NCBI GenBank assembly: GCA_031269335.1
Contig: JAISZI010000050.1
Coordinates: 1-39,476 of the forward strand
Direction of reading: 5' to 3'
Length of the DNA: 39,476 nt
Source: Puniceicoccales bacterium
GTDB lineage: Bacteria > Verrucomicrobiota > Verrucomicrobiia > Opitutales > UBA953
Both the position numbers and the translations under genes were made by a program. Numbering within the stretch: position 1 is the stretch's first letter; each line of letters opens with the position of its first letter. Shown here in pieces: positions 1 through 8,857 of the stretch. The notes beneath the pieces were generated by a model, which saw nothing but the letters and a program-made list of their open reading frames with translations, ran no database searches and was not told the origin of the DNA.

Positions 1-2
1 CC

Positions 3-92
3 CTCCCCTCCCTCACCCTCTCCGGCCCCCACCGCAAATGGATTTCCGCCCTCCTCAAAAAAACTAGCCCCAAAGGGGCGGTCCCAAGTTAG
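3..92 (+). CDS. possible 3' end of a gene entering from the left (partial)
   Basis: One frame is open from the window edge to a TAG at 90-92 and reads about 29 residues, including GPHRKWISALLKK, before running into the first palindromic repeat. The basic, mixed-composition peptide looks more protein-like than the two other frames, which are Pro-rich. If it is real, its stop codon lies inside the first repeat unit. There is too little sequence to name a function; it could also be chance. Confidence 0.2.
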   Translation, partial: LPSLTLSGPHRKWISALLKKTSPKGAVPS

Positions 93-182
93 CCCAAGGC
101 AGCGCCCTGGGTATTCGTCAACAACACAAACCAGAGCCTCCAACCGGGCGGCACCATTCCATCCCAGAGCAACGCCCTGGGC

Positions 183-248
183 TACCGTCAGAATGCGCCG
201 TTGGCGCGGGTAAATTGGGGTACACCGTCGCCTTCGCCTCATCCTTCC
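183..248 (+). repeat. central leader block of array 1
   Basis: This 66-bp block holds a short palindrome, GCGCC-GTT-GGCGC (195-207), then GGGTAAATTGGGG and CCGTCGCCTTCGCC. It is nearly identical to the block at 17489-17554 and clearly related on the other strand to 9070-9130. In each case the first unit downstream carries GGGAAAT after its first hairpin, while most later units carry GGGCTAT. Confidence 0.7.
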
Positions 249-319
249 CCCAGGGCGCTGCCCTGGGAAATGCTTGGTGCCGCCCCTTTGGGGCTTATGG
301 TGTTTTAACAACCTTCAGA

Positions 320-457
320 CCCAGGGCGCTGCCCTGGGCTATATTAGGGCCGCCCCTTTGGGGCTTTGGTTTCCCTTCACCCCCGAACCCCAGGGCGCTG
401 CCCTGGGCTATATTAGGGCCGCCCCTTTGGGGCTTTGGTTTCCCTTCACCCCCGAAC
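320..457 (+). repeat. 69-bp tandem duplication inside array 1
   Basis: The interval 320-388 is repeated at 389-457 with the same unit plus the spacer TTTGGTTTCCCTTCACCCCC. A third, more diverged copy of the palindromic part begins at 458. The period of 69 bp is a multiple of three, so an uninterrupted but spurious reading frame crosses it. Confidence 0.8.
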
Positions 458-576
458 CCCAGGGCGTTGCCCTGGGCTATGTTGGTGCCGCCCCTTTGGG
501 GCTTCTGTTTCGTTGTTGCCCAATACCCAGGGCGTTGTGCCCTGGGCTACTATTGGTGCCGCCCCTTTGGGGCTTT

Positions 577-680
577 CCCTTCCTCCTCCTCCTCTATCTC
601 CTCTCACTCCTCACTCCTTACTCCTCTCCCCTCTTTCCTTCTCCCTCCCTCTCACTTCTCTTTCCTCTTTTCTCCCTCAT
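577..680 (+). repeat. polypyrimidine tract
   Basis: About 100 bp are almost purely C and T on the plus strand, with simple CCTCCT/CTCACTC-type repetition, lying between array 1 and the stop codon of the RecO-like gene. Similar one-sided pyrimidine/purine tracts flank array 2 (8843-8870, 9190-9230) and lie on the dapL side of array 3 (17160-17195). No gene is seen here. Confidence 0.7.
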
Positions 681-1303
681 CGCTGCGGGATTACGAAATG
701 GCATTCGCGGGAGAGCCATTGTTCGAGTGAGTGTGTGAGGTCGGCGAGATTGTTGGGTGGGGTATCTTGGTTGTCGAGGGGTTGGCGTAAAATTTGCAGG
801 GTGTGTTGGCGGCGGTCGGGTGGCAGGGAGGCGAGCCAGTGTTCGCGGACGGGGTAACCTTCGTTGCGGGCGAGTTCCCAGAGGGTTTTGAAAAAGGTGA
901 CGTGCGGGAGCGGTTTATTGGCGAGGGCATCTGTGGCGCGGTCGAGGAGGGCGGCGATGGTCTTAGTAGATTCTGGGGGAAGCGGATTTTTCAGGATTAT
1001 CAAGGATAGGCGGCTGGCAATGGCGAGGCGCGTGTAGTCGGAGCCAATGGCGGAATGGCGGCGCAGGACGGTGTATTCGGCAATAAATTGCGCGGGCGCA
1101 TCTGCTTTTTTGGAAGCGGCGAGCGTGATATCTGCGACGTCGAAAAAATCTGGGGCATGGGCATTTTTTGAGAGGGCAGAGAGGCGGAGCAGACAGGTCA
1201 TTATTCCGTTTTGAGGCGAGAGCAGGGCGAGTTTGAGGAAGTGTTCGCCGGAGGGTTCGCGGGCGAGGACGAGGCAGCGGATTTTTTCGGCATTTGGCGG
1301 CAT
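677..1303 (-). CDS. RecO-like DNA repair protein (short, tentative)
   Basis: A 208-residue protein that is the last gene of a leftward run behind nadC, 42 bp downstream of the nadC stop. The C-terminal half is helical and contains PLPHVTFFKTLWELARNEG, GYPVREHWLASLP and a terminal amphipathic segment, a pattern resembling the alpha-helical region of RecO, the mediator that helps load RecA at gaps with RecR. The N-terminal part (LVLAREPSGEHFLKLALLS) could be the small beta domain. No zinc-binding Cys cluster is visible, and the protein is shorter than classical RecO (about 240). The chosen start is the ATG at 1303. The assignment rests on motif resemblance only; otherwise it is a conserved hypothetical protein. 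The stop codon abuts the pyrimidine tract of array 1. Confidence 0.5.
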   Translation of the reverse strand: MPPNAEKIRCLVLAREPSGEHFLKLALLSPQNGIMTCLLRLSALSKNAHAPDFFDVADITLAASKKADAPAQFIAEYTVLRRHSAIGSDYTRLAIASRLSLIILKNPLPPESTKTIAALLDRATDALANKPLPHVTFFKTLWELARNEGYPVREHWLASLPPDRRQHTLQILRQPLDNQDTPPNNLADLTHSLEQWLSRECHFVIPQR

Positions 1304-1345
1304 GGTTTTTTGCGCGGTTGGCGAGTGCCGCGGCGGGCAAGCGGT

Positions 1346-2329
1346 TTATGTTGTTTCCCAATCGAGGCTGATGTCCGCCCATGGCGCGTGGTGCGTGAGT
1401 GCGCCCGTGGAGATGAAGTCGGGGTGCAGCAGCGCGATTGCGCGGATATTCTCAAAGGTGACTCCGCCGCTGACTTCTGTCCAGGCGTGTGAGCCGATTT
1501 GGGCGAGGGCGAGGGCGAGTGTGTCCAAGGGGAAGTTGTCGAGCAGGATGACGTCTGCGCCGGCGTCGAGGACTGGCTGAATTTGGGCGATGGAATCTAC
1601 TTCGCATTCGACGACGAGGTCGGGGCAAAGGCGGGAGCGTTCGTCGCGGACGTGGCGGACGAGATCGACGAGGTTTTTGCGTTCGTGGTGTCCGTTGCCG
1701 GAGGCATCGTTGGCGGCGAGGTGGTTGTCTTTGAGCATGATACGGTCGAAGAGACCGAGTCTGTGATTCCAGCCTCCGCCTGTGGCGACGGCGTATTTTT
1801 CCAAGATGCGCCAGCCTGGCGTGGTTTTGCGCGTGTCGAGGAGGCGGGCGGGTGTGTCGGCGAGTTTTGCGGCGTAGGCGGCTGTGGTCGTGGCGATACC
1901 CGTGAGCTTTTGCAAAAAGTTCAGCAGCGTTCGTTCTGCACGGAGAAGCAGCGGGGCGGGGCATTGCAGCGTTGCTATGGTGTCGTTACGGGAAACAGCG
2001 GTGCCGTCGGGGAGCGGGTCTATGATGCGGAAAAATGCCCGATCGGCAGCGGCGAAGCTATCGAGGATGATTTGCAACATATTAACACCGCAGAGGATGC
2101 AATCGTGGCGGGCGACGATCTTGGCGCGGACGCATCTGCCGGAAACGCCCCCGGCGATGGTGGAGTAGGCTGTGGAAGGGTCGCCGCTGCGCAGTGGAGC
2201 GGAGGCGAGGCCGAGGCCGGAAAGGTCTTCATCGCGGGCGGAATCGGCGAGGTGGGCGAGGTAGGCGTGGGAAATTTCTTCCCAACGGAGGCGTCGGAAG
2301 AGGTGATCGTGGAAGGCGTCACTTTTCAT
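1346..2329 (-). CDS. nadC: nicotinate-nucleotide pyrophosphorylase (quinolinate phosphoribosyltransferase)
   Basis: This 327-residue cytoplasmic enzyme converts quinolinate and PRPP to nicotinate mononucleotide, the entry step from quinolinate into NAD. Family signatures are in order: LLRAERTLLNFLQKLTGIAT (helix before the active site), DTRKTTPGWRILEKYAV (Arg/Lys/Thr substrate site), GGGWNHRLGLFDRIMLKDNH, the acidic VVECEVDS, then VILLDNF and VSGGVTFENIRAIA of the barrel. Length is slightly above the usual 280-300, with extra residues at the N-terminus and near KDNHLAANDASGNGHH. It starts 15 bases after the atpA stop, so it is probably co-transcribed with atpHA, a combination with no obvious functional logic. 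The start ATG at 2329 gives the full N-terminal helix. Confidence 0.93.
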   Translation of the reverse strand: MKSDAFHDHLFRRLRWEEISHAYLAHLADSARDEDLSGLGLASAPLRSGDPSTAYSTIAGGVSGRCVRAKIVARHDCILCGVNMLQIILDSFAAADRAFFRIIDPLPDGTAVSRNDTIATLQCPAPLLLRAERTLLNFLQKLTGIATTTAAYAAKLADTPARLLDTRKTTPGWRILEKYAVATGGGWNHRLGLFDRIMLKDNHLAANDASGNGHHERKNLVDLVRHVRDERSRLCPDLVVECEVDSIAQIQPVLDAGADVILLDNFPLDTLALALAQIGSHAWTEVSGGVTFENIRAIALLHPDFISTGALTHHAPWADISLDWETT

Positions 2330-2344
2330 GGAAGCGGCGGGGGC

Positions 2345-3892
2345 TTATTTTTCTGCCGGAGAAGGCGGGGTTTTCCACGTCTGCTGCCAGGTTTCGGCGG
2401 CGGTTTTGAGTTTTGCTTCGAGGTCGGCGTCCATTTTGCCGGCGGAGGCGAGGGAAGCGAGGAGGGGTTCTGCGGAAACGAGGAGGAATTGCTCGAAGCT
2501 GGCGGCGGCGGCGACGATTTGGGCGACGGGGATGGCGGAGAAGATGCCATTTTGCATTGCCCAGATCAGGGTGACTTGCACTTCGACGCGTTTTGGGGAA
2601 TAGGCGGGCTGTTTGAACAGCTCGACGAAGCGGTCGCCCTTGTCGAGGATAGCCTTTGTCTGGGAATCGAGGTCGGAGCCGAATTGGGCAAATGCGGCGA
2701 GTTCGCGGTATTGGGCAAGCTCGCCTTTCACTTTTCCGGCGACCTGTTTCAGCGGTTTCACCTGTGCGGCGGAACCTACGCGTGAGACCGAAATGCCGAC
2801 GGATACGGCGGGGCGCACGCCTTGATTAAAGAGGTCGGTCTGGAGAAAAATTTGCCCGTCGGTGATGGAAATGACGTTTGTGGGAATGTAGGCGGAAACG
2901 TCGCCCGCCTGCGTCTCGATGATGGGGAGGGCGGTGAGGGAGCCTTTTCCTTCGAGGCGGGCGGCGCGTTCGAGGAGGCGGCTGTGGAGGTAAAAGACGT
3001 CGCCCGGGTAGGCTTCGCGTCCGGAGGGGCGTTTTAGGACGAGTGAAATCTGGCGGTAGGCGACGGCGTGCTTGGAGAGGTCGTCGTAGATGATAAGGGC
3101 GTCGAGGTCGTTTTCCATGAACCATTCGCCGATTGCGGCGCCTGAGAAGGGTGCAATGTATTGGTTGCAAACATTATCGGCAGCCGGGGCGGCGACGATG
3201 ATGGTGTGTTCCAACGCGCCGGCTTTCTCAAGTGCGTCGATGGTGCGTGCGATGGAGGACTGTTTTTGCCCGATGGCGACGTAGATGGAATAGACCGGGC
3301 GGAATGCCGTGTCGCCGCCTTTGATGCCGGCGCGGTTGATATTTGCTTGATTGATAATGGTATCGATCGCGATGGCGGTCTTGCCCGTGGCGCGGTCGCC
3401 GATGATAAGTTCGCGTTGCCCGCGTCCGATGGGGATCATGGCGTCGATAGCCATAATGCCCGTTTGCAAGGGCTGGGTTACGGGTTTGCGGGCGACGATG
3501 CCCGGCGCAATGCGTTCGACGGGATAATGTTCTGTGGCGGAGATGGCGCCCTTGCCGTCGAGCGGTTGACCGAGTGCGTCAACGACGCGACCGAGGAGGC
3601 TCTTGCCGACAGGAACGCTGAGGAGGCGCCCGGTGGTGCGCGCCTGCATCCCTTCTTTGAGGCCGGAGATATCGCCCATGACAACGGCGCCGACGCTGTC
3701 TTCGGCGAGGTTGAGCGCGATGCCGTAGAGATCGCCCGGGAACGCGATCATCTCGTTCATCATGGCGTCGGAAAGGCCGTCAATGGAGACAACGCCGTCG
3801 GAGAGAGCCAGTATCGTGCCGACATTGGTTTTGGTCGCTCGTGTATCAAGGCTGGCAATTGCGTCTTGGATTTCTTGGAGGACGGAAGACAT
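2345..3892 (-). CDS. atpA: F1F0 ATP synthase subunit alpha
   Basis: A 515-residue non-catalytic alpha subunit of the F1 hexamer on the inner face of the membrane. The beta-barrel N-terminus ([16 protein letters not shown]) is followed by the nucleotide fold with P-loop GDRATGKT near residue 170, the [11 protein letters not shown] segment near 375, and the C-terminal helical bundle with FAQFGSDLD. The P-loop has Ala where most bacterial alpha subunits have Gln (GDRQTGKT). Length is normal. It lies 26 bp downstream of atpH and 15 bp upstream of nadC; atpG, atpD and atpC do not follow, unlike the usual operon. It can be separated from the beta subunit by its alpha-type signature and by the lack of the catalytic GGAGVGKT loop. 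Confidence 0.97.
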   Translation of the reverse strand: MSSVLQEIQDAIASLDTRATKTNVGTILALSDGVVSIDGLSDAMMNEMIAFPGDLYGIALNLAEDSVGAVVMGDISGLKEGMQARTTGRLLSVPVGKSLLGRVVDALGQPLDGKGAISATEHYPVERIAPGIVARKPVTQPLQTGIMAIDAMIPIGRGQRELIIGDRATGKTAIAIDTIINQANINRAGIKGGDTAFRPVYSIYVAIGQKQSSIARTIDALEKAGALEHTIIVAAPAADNVCNQYIAPFSGAAIGEWFMENDLDALIIYDDLSKHAVAYRQISLVLKRPSGREAYPGDVFYLHSRLLERAARLEGKGSLTALPIIETQAGDVSAYIPTNVISITDGQIFLQTDLFNQGVRPAVSVGISVSRVGSAAQVKPLKQVAGKVKGELAQYRELAAFAQFGSDLDSQTKAILDKGDRFVELFKQPAYSPKRVEVQVTLIWAMQNGIFSAIPVAQIVAAAASFEQFLLVSAEPLLASLASAGKMDADLEAKLKTAAETWQQTWKTPPSPAEK

Positions 3893-3918
3893 TTTTTAAG
3901 CGGTTGAAAAGAAGAAGG

Positions 3919-4353
3919 TTATGCGGCTAAAGCGGCGGCGAGTTTTTCCAATGTCGCGCTGGCGGACGCCTCGTAGAGATCGTCTCCGATGCGGACGCGC
4001 AGCCCCGCGAAAAGTGCCGGATTAGGCGAAACGACTTGGGCGAGGCGGCGGCTGTATTTTTTTTCAAAAAAAGTGGTGAGCTGCTCCATGGTCAAAGCCG
4101 GCAAGGTTCCGGCGTGTTCGATGTGAATTTCGCGCCGGAGAATTTCGCGGCGCAGTGCCGTTTGAAATGCTTTGAGGAGAGGTTTGAGCACGGCAGGGCG
4201 GTGCCGCTGGGCGAGCGTATCGAGAATGGCGCGGAGGCGTTCTGCGGAGACGAAGCCGTTGGCGGGGTCGAGGGAAAGCGCGACGAGGCGGGGGACAAGG
4301 GCAGGCGTCAGGGATTGGGAAACGCGTTTCTTGTTGGTATCGCTGTCGTTCAT
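3919..4353 (-). CDS. atpH: F1F0 ATP synthase subunit delta
   Basis: A 144-residue stator subunit that links the F0 b subunits to the top of the alpha/beta hexamer. The C-terminal delta/OSCP signature is clear: VSPNPALFAGLRVRIGDDLYEASASATLEKL, written here as family-typical NPALxxGLRVRIGDxxY followed by a closing helix. The N-terminal helical domain (residues about 10-75, including LALSLDPANGFVSAERL) is shorter than the 100-residue bundle in E. coli, so total length is about 35 residues below average. It precedes atpA by 26 bp, as in standard operons. Upstream, 73 bp away, is the AddB-like gene instead of atpF. ATG at 4353 was chosen; no strong Shine-Dalgarno is visible. Confidence 0.9.
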   Translation of the reverse strand: MNDSDTNKKRVSQSLTPALVPRLVALSLDPANGFVSAERLRAILDTLAQRHRPAVLKPLLKAFQTALRREILRREIHIEHAGTLPALTMEQLTTFFEKKYSRRLAQVVSPNPALFAGLRVRIGDDLYEASASATLEKLAAALAA

Positions 4354-4426
4354 TGGCGGGCAAAATTAGGAGAAAACGGGGCGGTCAAAAGAAAAAAAAC
4401 ACGCTGCGCCGCTGCGCCGGTTTTGG

Positions 4427-7333
4427 TCAAGGGGACGGACGCCAGTGCTGGGAGAGATTGTCTCGGAAAGCCTCTGAATCCACGACGGTTTCAGGGGAAG
4501 GAAAGAGAAACGTACCGAAATCGTCGTGTTTCACGAAAGGAGCCGGCGGCCAGAAGACTCCGCTGCGGATATCGTTCAGGACTCCCCGCGCGCAGGCGAC
4601 CGCGCTGTCGTCTAATTCTCTCGTGTATTCGCTCCAAGGGGAGACGGTTGTTTTGCTAAGTGCTTTGGGGAGATTAAAATAGGCGGTCGTCACCTCGTTG
4701 AACGATAGATTGCGGGCGAGTCGAAACAGCTGCGAATAGAGCGGGAGCTGCAAGTTACGCCAGCGGGAGCGGCTGTTTCCGACGAGAGTGTATTCGGGTT
4801 TGGGCGTGTCTTTGCGGACGTTTTCCAAGTGAGCTTCGTGGGGCGTCAGGGGCGTTTGGGAAGTTTTGTAGTCCATAATGCGCCAGCCCTGCTCGTCGTG
4901 CAGGTCAATGCGGTCAATTTTGCCTTGGATAGCCAGACCATCTTCATCGAGGCGAAAAGGGCGGCCGAGCAGCGTGGCGAACTTTACTTCGACAAGGGAA
5001 TCAACGATGCGCCAGCCTTGGGCGCGGATTTGCGCCTGGGCACGGGCAAACGCCGACAGGCGGTTTCGCGCTGCTTCGGCAAACACTAACACCGGTAGCG
5101 GTCGGCGCGCCCCGTAGGCGCGGGCAATCCATTCGTCGAGCCGTGCGGCGGTGAACGCGGCAATAAATTCGGCGTCCTCGCTCTTGCTGGCGTGTTCGTC
5201 GCTGGCAAAAGTTGCGAGCACGTCGTGTATGGCGGAACCAAATTCCATGGCGTCAGGCTCCATTTTCCACGGGTCAAACGGGCGCATCTTGGCGACATTT
5301 TTCAAAAAGAATCGAAAGGGGCATTTGAGATAATCGCCCATGCTCGTAACGGAAATGTGCGCACAAGCCGCCTGCGCCATGTCGGGCGTAACCGTTGGAA
5401 CATAACGCCAGCCGGCGCGCCATGCGGATTCGGGATTGGGCGGCGAAGGATCGGCGAAAAGCAGGCGGACGCGGTCAGGCAAAACCGCATTATCGGCAAG
5501 AAATAACAAGCGCGAGGGGCGCAACGACGTATCGCCGACGCCGGTTTGCAAAACAAAGACGTTGACGCGCCCTGAACCGGAAGCGCGTTGGGCAAGGAGC
5601 TTCTGGAAAATGTAGGCGGACTCGGCAAGGCGGGCGTCATTGGACGGCAAACCAAGTTTCTCGCGGAAACTTCCGGGCAAAAAAGGATCAGCGGTGACGC
5701 ATTCCGGCACGTGTTCGTCGTTTAATCCGGCGAGGATTAAGTGAGGGGCGTCATCCCAGAGCAGCTCGAGCCAGCCCAGCAGCGGAACGGCGGTGTCAAC
5801 GGGATCGGGCACCACGCGAGTAAGCGCGAGGCGGTGCAAGACGAGAGCGAGGCAGGTTTCGGGCGGTAAACGGTAACGGGCGGCGGCGGGGGCAAGCACG
5901 CGAATTTCTTCCAAAATGGTCTCGATGGACTCGCGGATGGCGCGGTCGGCTGGATTAGCAGAATCGAGGACGCGTTCAGCAAAGACCGCCGCGAGCATAT
6001 CGCGCAAGGCGTCCGCCCAGTCGCCCGAAGCGATGCGCCGCCGCCAGCGATCAAGTGCGCCAAGTGCATTGGCGAGGAAGGAGTTAGCCGGGGCAAATTC
6101 GAGCATATCCGGCAATGAGTCCGGCAGGCGTTTTTCCCACAGCGCGTCCCACTCGCGCAGAAGCGGCACCTGTTTTGCCTCAGGCGCAAGCATTCGGACG
6201 AAATCCGGCAAACGTAAAAAACCCGAGACGGCGCGGGTCTCTTCTCCCGAAAGCAACACGCCCCACAAGTGGAGCAACACCCCCGGAACGAGCTGCCGCA
6301 TCGTCTCCCCTTCCGGTGAACGCGCCGGAATGCCAACGCGCTCCGCAGCAATCTTGATACCGGCGACAAGAGCGCGGGCGGGGACGCCCACGGACGTCCA
6401 CCGACCGGCGTCGTTTTGGCGAGGAAGCATCGCGGCAACGGCGTCAGCCAACGCGTTTGGCGTGGCCGCGAGCTGCGTCTGCGCGGCAAAGTCTTCCCAA
6501 TCGATGGGACGATTCTTCCAAAACGCAGGCTCGACGCGCCCCCACGCGTCAAAGCCGCTTCGCATCGCTTCTGGGGCGGCGATAAGGACGCTGATGGAAA
6601 AAGTGCCGTCGGGCGGTGGCGTATTAATTTTGCCAAGGGCAACGGGCAAGAGCGGCGTCAACGCGGGCGTGGCAGCGAGCCAGAGACGCCGCCAGTGCGC
6701 GGGCTTCTGCGGGGCAAAGGCGCCGGCATGGCGGGCATCGGCGGCATCGGTTAAACCAAGCGCACTCAGCCGCGCCCGGTAGGCGGTTTCGACACGCGCC
6801 ATATCCGTCCAGCGCTCGGTCTCGACGGTGTCGGGATTGGCGCACACGGTGGCGAAGTCGGGAAAAGCCGGCGAATTGGCGAGCGTGGCGCGCACGTCCA
6901 AGAGCACATTCGCCATGGCGACTGCCCATGCCCAATCGCGTATCGGCGCAGACGGCGCAACACCGTCTCCCTCCGGCGCGGCTGCGGGAAAAAGTGCCGG
7001 AAAACCCTCCGGAGCAGCGTGCAACACCGCCGCCATTTCAACACAGGCGACAAGCGGAGATGCTACACGGACATTGCGCGGCACGAGCGTGCGCAGACAA
7101 ACGTCGGGCGTGAACACTTCGGGCGCGAGCACGCCCAAACCGGCTTCGGAAGCCTGCGCGGCAAGCGCCACGAGCAAACGACGCCCGGACTCGCGTGTGG
7201 GCACGACGACGACATGACCAGTGAAGTCGAAGGCGGCGGCAGTTTGCCCAACCTCGCGCAACAAGACAGCGGCGACGGCGGAAGCCACAGGCATTGTCCA
7301 GCCAATAAAGTGCACGTTTTCGGGCGTAGGCAT
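4427..7333 (-). CDS. AddB-like PD-(D/E)XK nuclease
   Basis: A 968-residue protein resembling AddB/RexB and other Cas4-like exonucleases that process double-strand breaks. The last 300 residues carry a PD-(D/E)XK domain: LKCPFRFFLKNV near 673, the IQGKIDRIDL and WRIMDYKTS strands near 800-815 with the catalytic Asp and Lys, and the downstream motif LQLPLYSQL near 863. The central part (WLELLWDDAPHLILAGLNDEHVP, then ESAYIFQKLL) matches the inactivated helicase-like core of AddB. The N-terminus VVVPTRESGRRL is degenerate compared with a real P-loop, as expected for AddB-type proteins. The frame is also open upstream to a TTG at 7402, but the ATG at 7333 leaves a normal 123-bp divergent gap to murA and was preferred. 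No addA partner is in the window. Confidence 0.8.
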   Translation of the reverse strand: MPTPENVHFIGWTMPVASAVAAVLLREVGQTAAAFDFTGHVVVVPTRESGRRLLVALAAQASEAGLGVLAPEVFTPDVCLRTLVPRNVRVASPLVACVEMAAVLHAAPEGFPALFPAAAPEGDGVAPSAPIRDWAWAVAMANVLLDVRATLANSPAFPDFATVCANPDTVETERWTDMARVETAYRARLSALGLTDAADARHAGAFAPQKPAHWRRLWLAATPALTPLLPVALGKINTPPPDGTFSISVLIAAPEAMRSGFDAWGRVEPAFWKNRPIDWEDFAAQTQLAATPNALADAVAAMLPRQNDAGRWTSVGVPARALVAGIKIAAERVGIPARSPEGETMRQLVPGVLLHLWGVLLSGEETRAVSGFLRLPDFVRMLAPEAKQVPLLREWDALWEKRLPDSLPDMLEFAPANSFLANALGALDRWRRRIASGDWADALRDMLAAVFAERVLDSANPADRAIRESIETILEEIRVLAPAAARYRLPPETCLALVLHRLALTRVVPDPVDTAVPLLGWLELLWDDAPHLILAGLNDEHVPECVTADPFLPGSFREKLGLPSNDARLAESAYIFQKLLAQRASGSGRVNVFVLQTGVGDTSLRPSRLLFLADNAVLPDRVRLLFADPSPPNPESAWRAGWRYVPTVTPDMAQAACAHISVTSMGDYLKCPFRFFLKNVAKMRPFDPWKMEPDAMEFGSAIHDVLATFASDEHASKSEDAEFIAAFTAARLDEWIARAYGARRPLPVLVFAEAARNRLSAFARAQAQIRAQGWRIVDSLVEVKFATLLGRPFRLDEDGLAIQGKIDRIDLHDEQGWRIMDYKTSQTPLTPHEAHLENVRKDTPKPEYTLVGNSRSRWRNLQLPLYSQLFRLARNLSFNEVTTAYFNLPKALSKTTVSPWSEYTRELDDSAVACARGVLNDIRSGVFWPPAPFVKHDDFGTFLFPSPETVVDSEAFRDNLSQHWRPSP

Positions 7334-7456
7334 TGCCAAGGGGTTATCAGAAAAAAAGAGGGCGAGTCGAGCCGTCTTTGCAAAAGCTTCGCGATGCGGC
7401 AAGGACGCCGATTTTACGCTTTCTGTTTTCGCCCTTCGAGATATCCCCCCTCAGCA

Positions 7457-8776
7457 ATGGATGTCGTCCGCATCATCGGAGGTCGCCCCTTGGGCGGCGA
7501 AATCACAGTTTCCGGAGCCAAAAACGCCTGTTTGCCCATGCTTGCCGCTGCGTTACTCACGGAAGAAACCTGCACCCTGCGCAATGTCCCCGACCTGCGC
7601 GACACGCACTTCATGGTGGAAATCCTGCGTCACCAAGGGGCGCACGTCGAAAACATCGAAAAGGGCGTCTGGCGTATCACCGCCCGTGACATCAGCCCGC
7701 GCACTCCCTACGAACTTGTGCGTAAGATGCGTGCTTCCATCTGCTTACTCGGTCCGCTTGCGGGACGATTACGCCGTGCGGAAATCGCCCAACCCGGCGG
7801 TTGTGTCATCGGACAGCGCCCGATTGATCTGCATTTGAAAGGGCTTTCCCGACTCGGCTGCACGGTTTCGCATCAAAACGGATACGTCGTTATCGACGCT
7901 TCGGACGCCCGCGGGGCGAGCGTCTTTATGGGAGGACGCCACGGGAGCACCGTCACCGGAACGGCGAACCTCATCATGGCGGCGGTGCTCTTTCCCGGGG
8001 TCACGCGCATTGATAGTGCCGCCTGCGAGCCGGAAATCGCAGACCTGTGTCGGCTCTTGAAAACGATGGGCGCACAGATTGACGGCGTGGGAAGCCCCGC
8101 ACTCATCATCACCGGAGTCGAACGCCTCGGCGGCTTCGATTACACCGTGCTCCCCGATCGCATTGAGGCAGGCACTTACCTGATCGCCGCCGCGCTCACT
8201 GGCGGCGATGTCACCGTGCGCGGGGCGCAAACGGAATGCCTTGGAGCCTTTCTCGACAAACTCGACGAGGCAGGAATCGCCGTCGAAGACGTCAACGGCG
8301 GCGATGCCATACGGGTGCGCCCCGCGAAACAGCCCTTGCGCCCGGTTGACCTCATCACCCTGCCCCACCCAGGCTTTGCGACAGATTTGCAGGCACAATT
8401 TTCGGCACTACTCGCCCTCATTCCGGGCATCAGCCTCGTCACAGAACGCATTTACCCGAACCGCTTTATGCACGTCCCCGAACTGCAACGCATGGGTGCG
8501 GACATCGCCATCGAAGGCGCCACCGCTATCATTAAAGGCGTAAAAAGCCTCTCCGGTGCGCCAGTGATGTCTTCCGACCTGCGCGCCAGTGCCGCCCTCA
8601 TTCTCGCCGGCCTCGCCGCCCAAGGGGAAACCTGGGTGCAACGCATTTACCACCTCGATCGCGGCTACGAACAATTTGACAAACGCCTCGCCTCCCTCGG
8701 CGCCTGCATCGAACGCATGGACGCCGCCGCAATGCCGAAAGATTTTAGCGACGAACAAACAGACGCCGCCGCGTAA
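7457..8776 (+). CDS. murA: UDP-N-acetylglucosamine 1-carboxyvinyltransferase
   Basis: This 439-residue enzyme transfers enolpyruvate from PEP to UDP-GlcNAc, the first committed step of peptidoglycan synthesis in the cytoplasm. The N-terminal GGEITVSGAKNACLPMLAA holds the conserved Lys-Asn pair. The mobile loop PGGCVIGQRPIDLHLKGL places the PEP-reactive Cys at residue 116, the position targeted by fosfomycin, so the enzyme is of the Cys (not Asp) type. ALIPGISLVTERIYPNRFMHV and SSDLRASAALILAGLAA are also typical. The ORF is open to 7019 but the ATG at 7457 matches the normal N-terminus MDVVRIIGG. It stands alone, divergent from the AddB-like gene, and its 3' end faces repeat array 2. Confidence 0.97.
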   Translation: MDVVRIIGGRPLGGEITVSGAKNACLPMLAAALLTEETCTLRNVPDLRDTHFMVEILRHQGAHVENIEKGVWRITARDISPRTPYELVRKMRASICLLGPLAGRLRRAEIAQPGGCVIGQRPIDLHLKGLSRLGCTVSHQNGYVVIDASDARGASVFMGGRHGSTVTGTANLIMAAVLFPGVTRIDSAACEPEIADLCRLLKTMGAQIDGVGSPALIITGVERLGGFDYTVLPDRIEAGTYLIAAALTGGDVTVRGAQTECLGAFLDKLDEAGIAVEDVNGGDAIRVRPAKQPLRPVDLITLPHPGFATDLQAQFSALLALIPGISLVTERIYPNRFMHVPELQRMGADIAIEGATAIIKGVKSLSGAPVMSSDLRASAALILAGLAAQGETWVQRIYHLDRGYEQFDKRLASLGACIERMDAAAMPKDFSDEQTDAAA

Positions 8777-8857
8777 GTGCGGTGTGAGGTGTGGTGTATC
8801 ACGTCTGCCGGCAAGGAGGCAGTGGCGTCCGGTCTCACACGGAGGAGGAAAGGGGGG

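Larger units (their letters stand above)
67..575. repeat. palindromic repeat array 1 (A-units)
   Basis: The region holds about seven copies of a roughly 48-bp unit made of two hairpins. The first is CCCAGGGC-GTT-GCCCTGGG; a spacer reading CTATATTAGGGCC or AAATGCTTGGTGCC follows, and the second is GCCCC-TTT-GGGGC. Two units (67-112, and a decayed one at about 134-182) point left. Five (about 247-295, 320-367, 389-436, 458-504, 527-573) point right. A central leader block separates the two orientations. All frames through it yield repetitive Pro/Leu/Trp peptides that are not credible proteins. Except for the possible gene end at 3-92, nothing else in 1-676 looks genic. Confidence 0.85.

Noticed and set aside
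67-575. CRISPR array
   Set aside because: Units are GC palindromes in both orientations, spacers are short or themselves repeated, and no cas gene is in the window.
215-857. Three overlapping open frames through array 1 encoding Pro/Leu/Trp-rich repetitive peptides
   Set aside because: They are frame-shifted translations of the palindromic units; the same peptide patterns recur in every array and on both strands.
1499-2785. 428-codon open frame antisense to nadC and atpA
   Set aside because: It is a high-GC shadow of two well-supported genes, with no recognisable motifs.
4354-4426. Terminator between the AddB-like gene and atpH
   Set aside because: There is a T-run on the minus strand but only a 4-bp GCGC stem before it.
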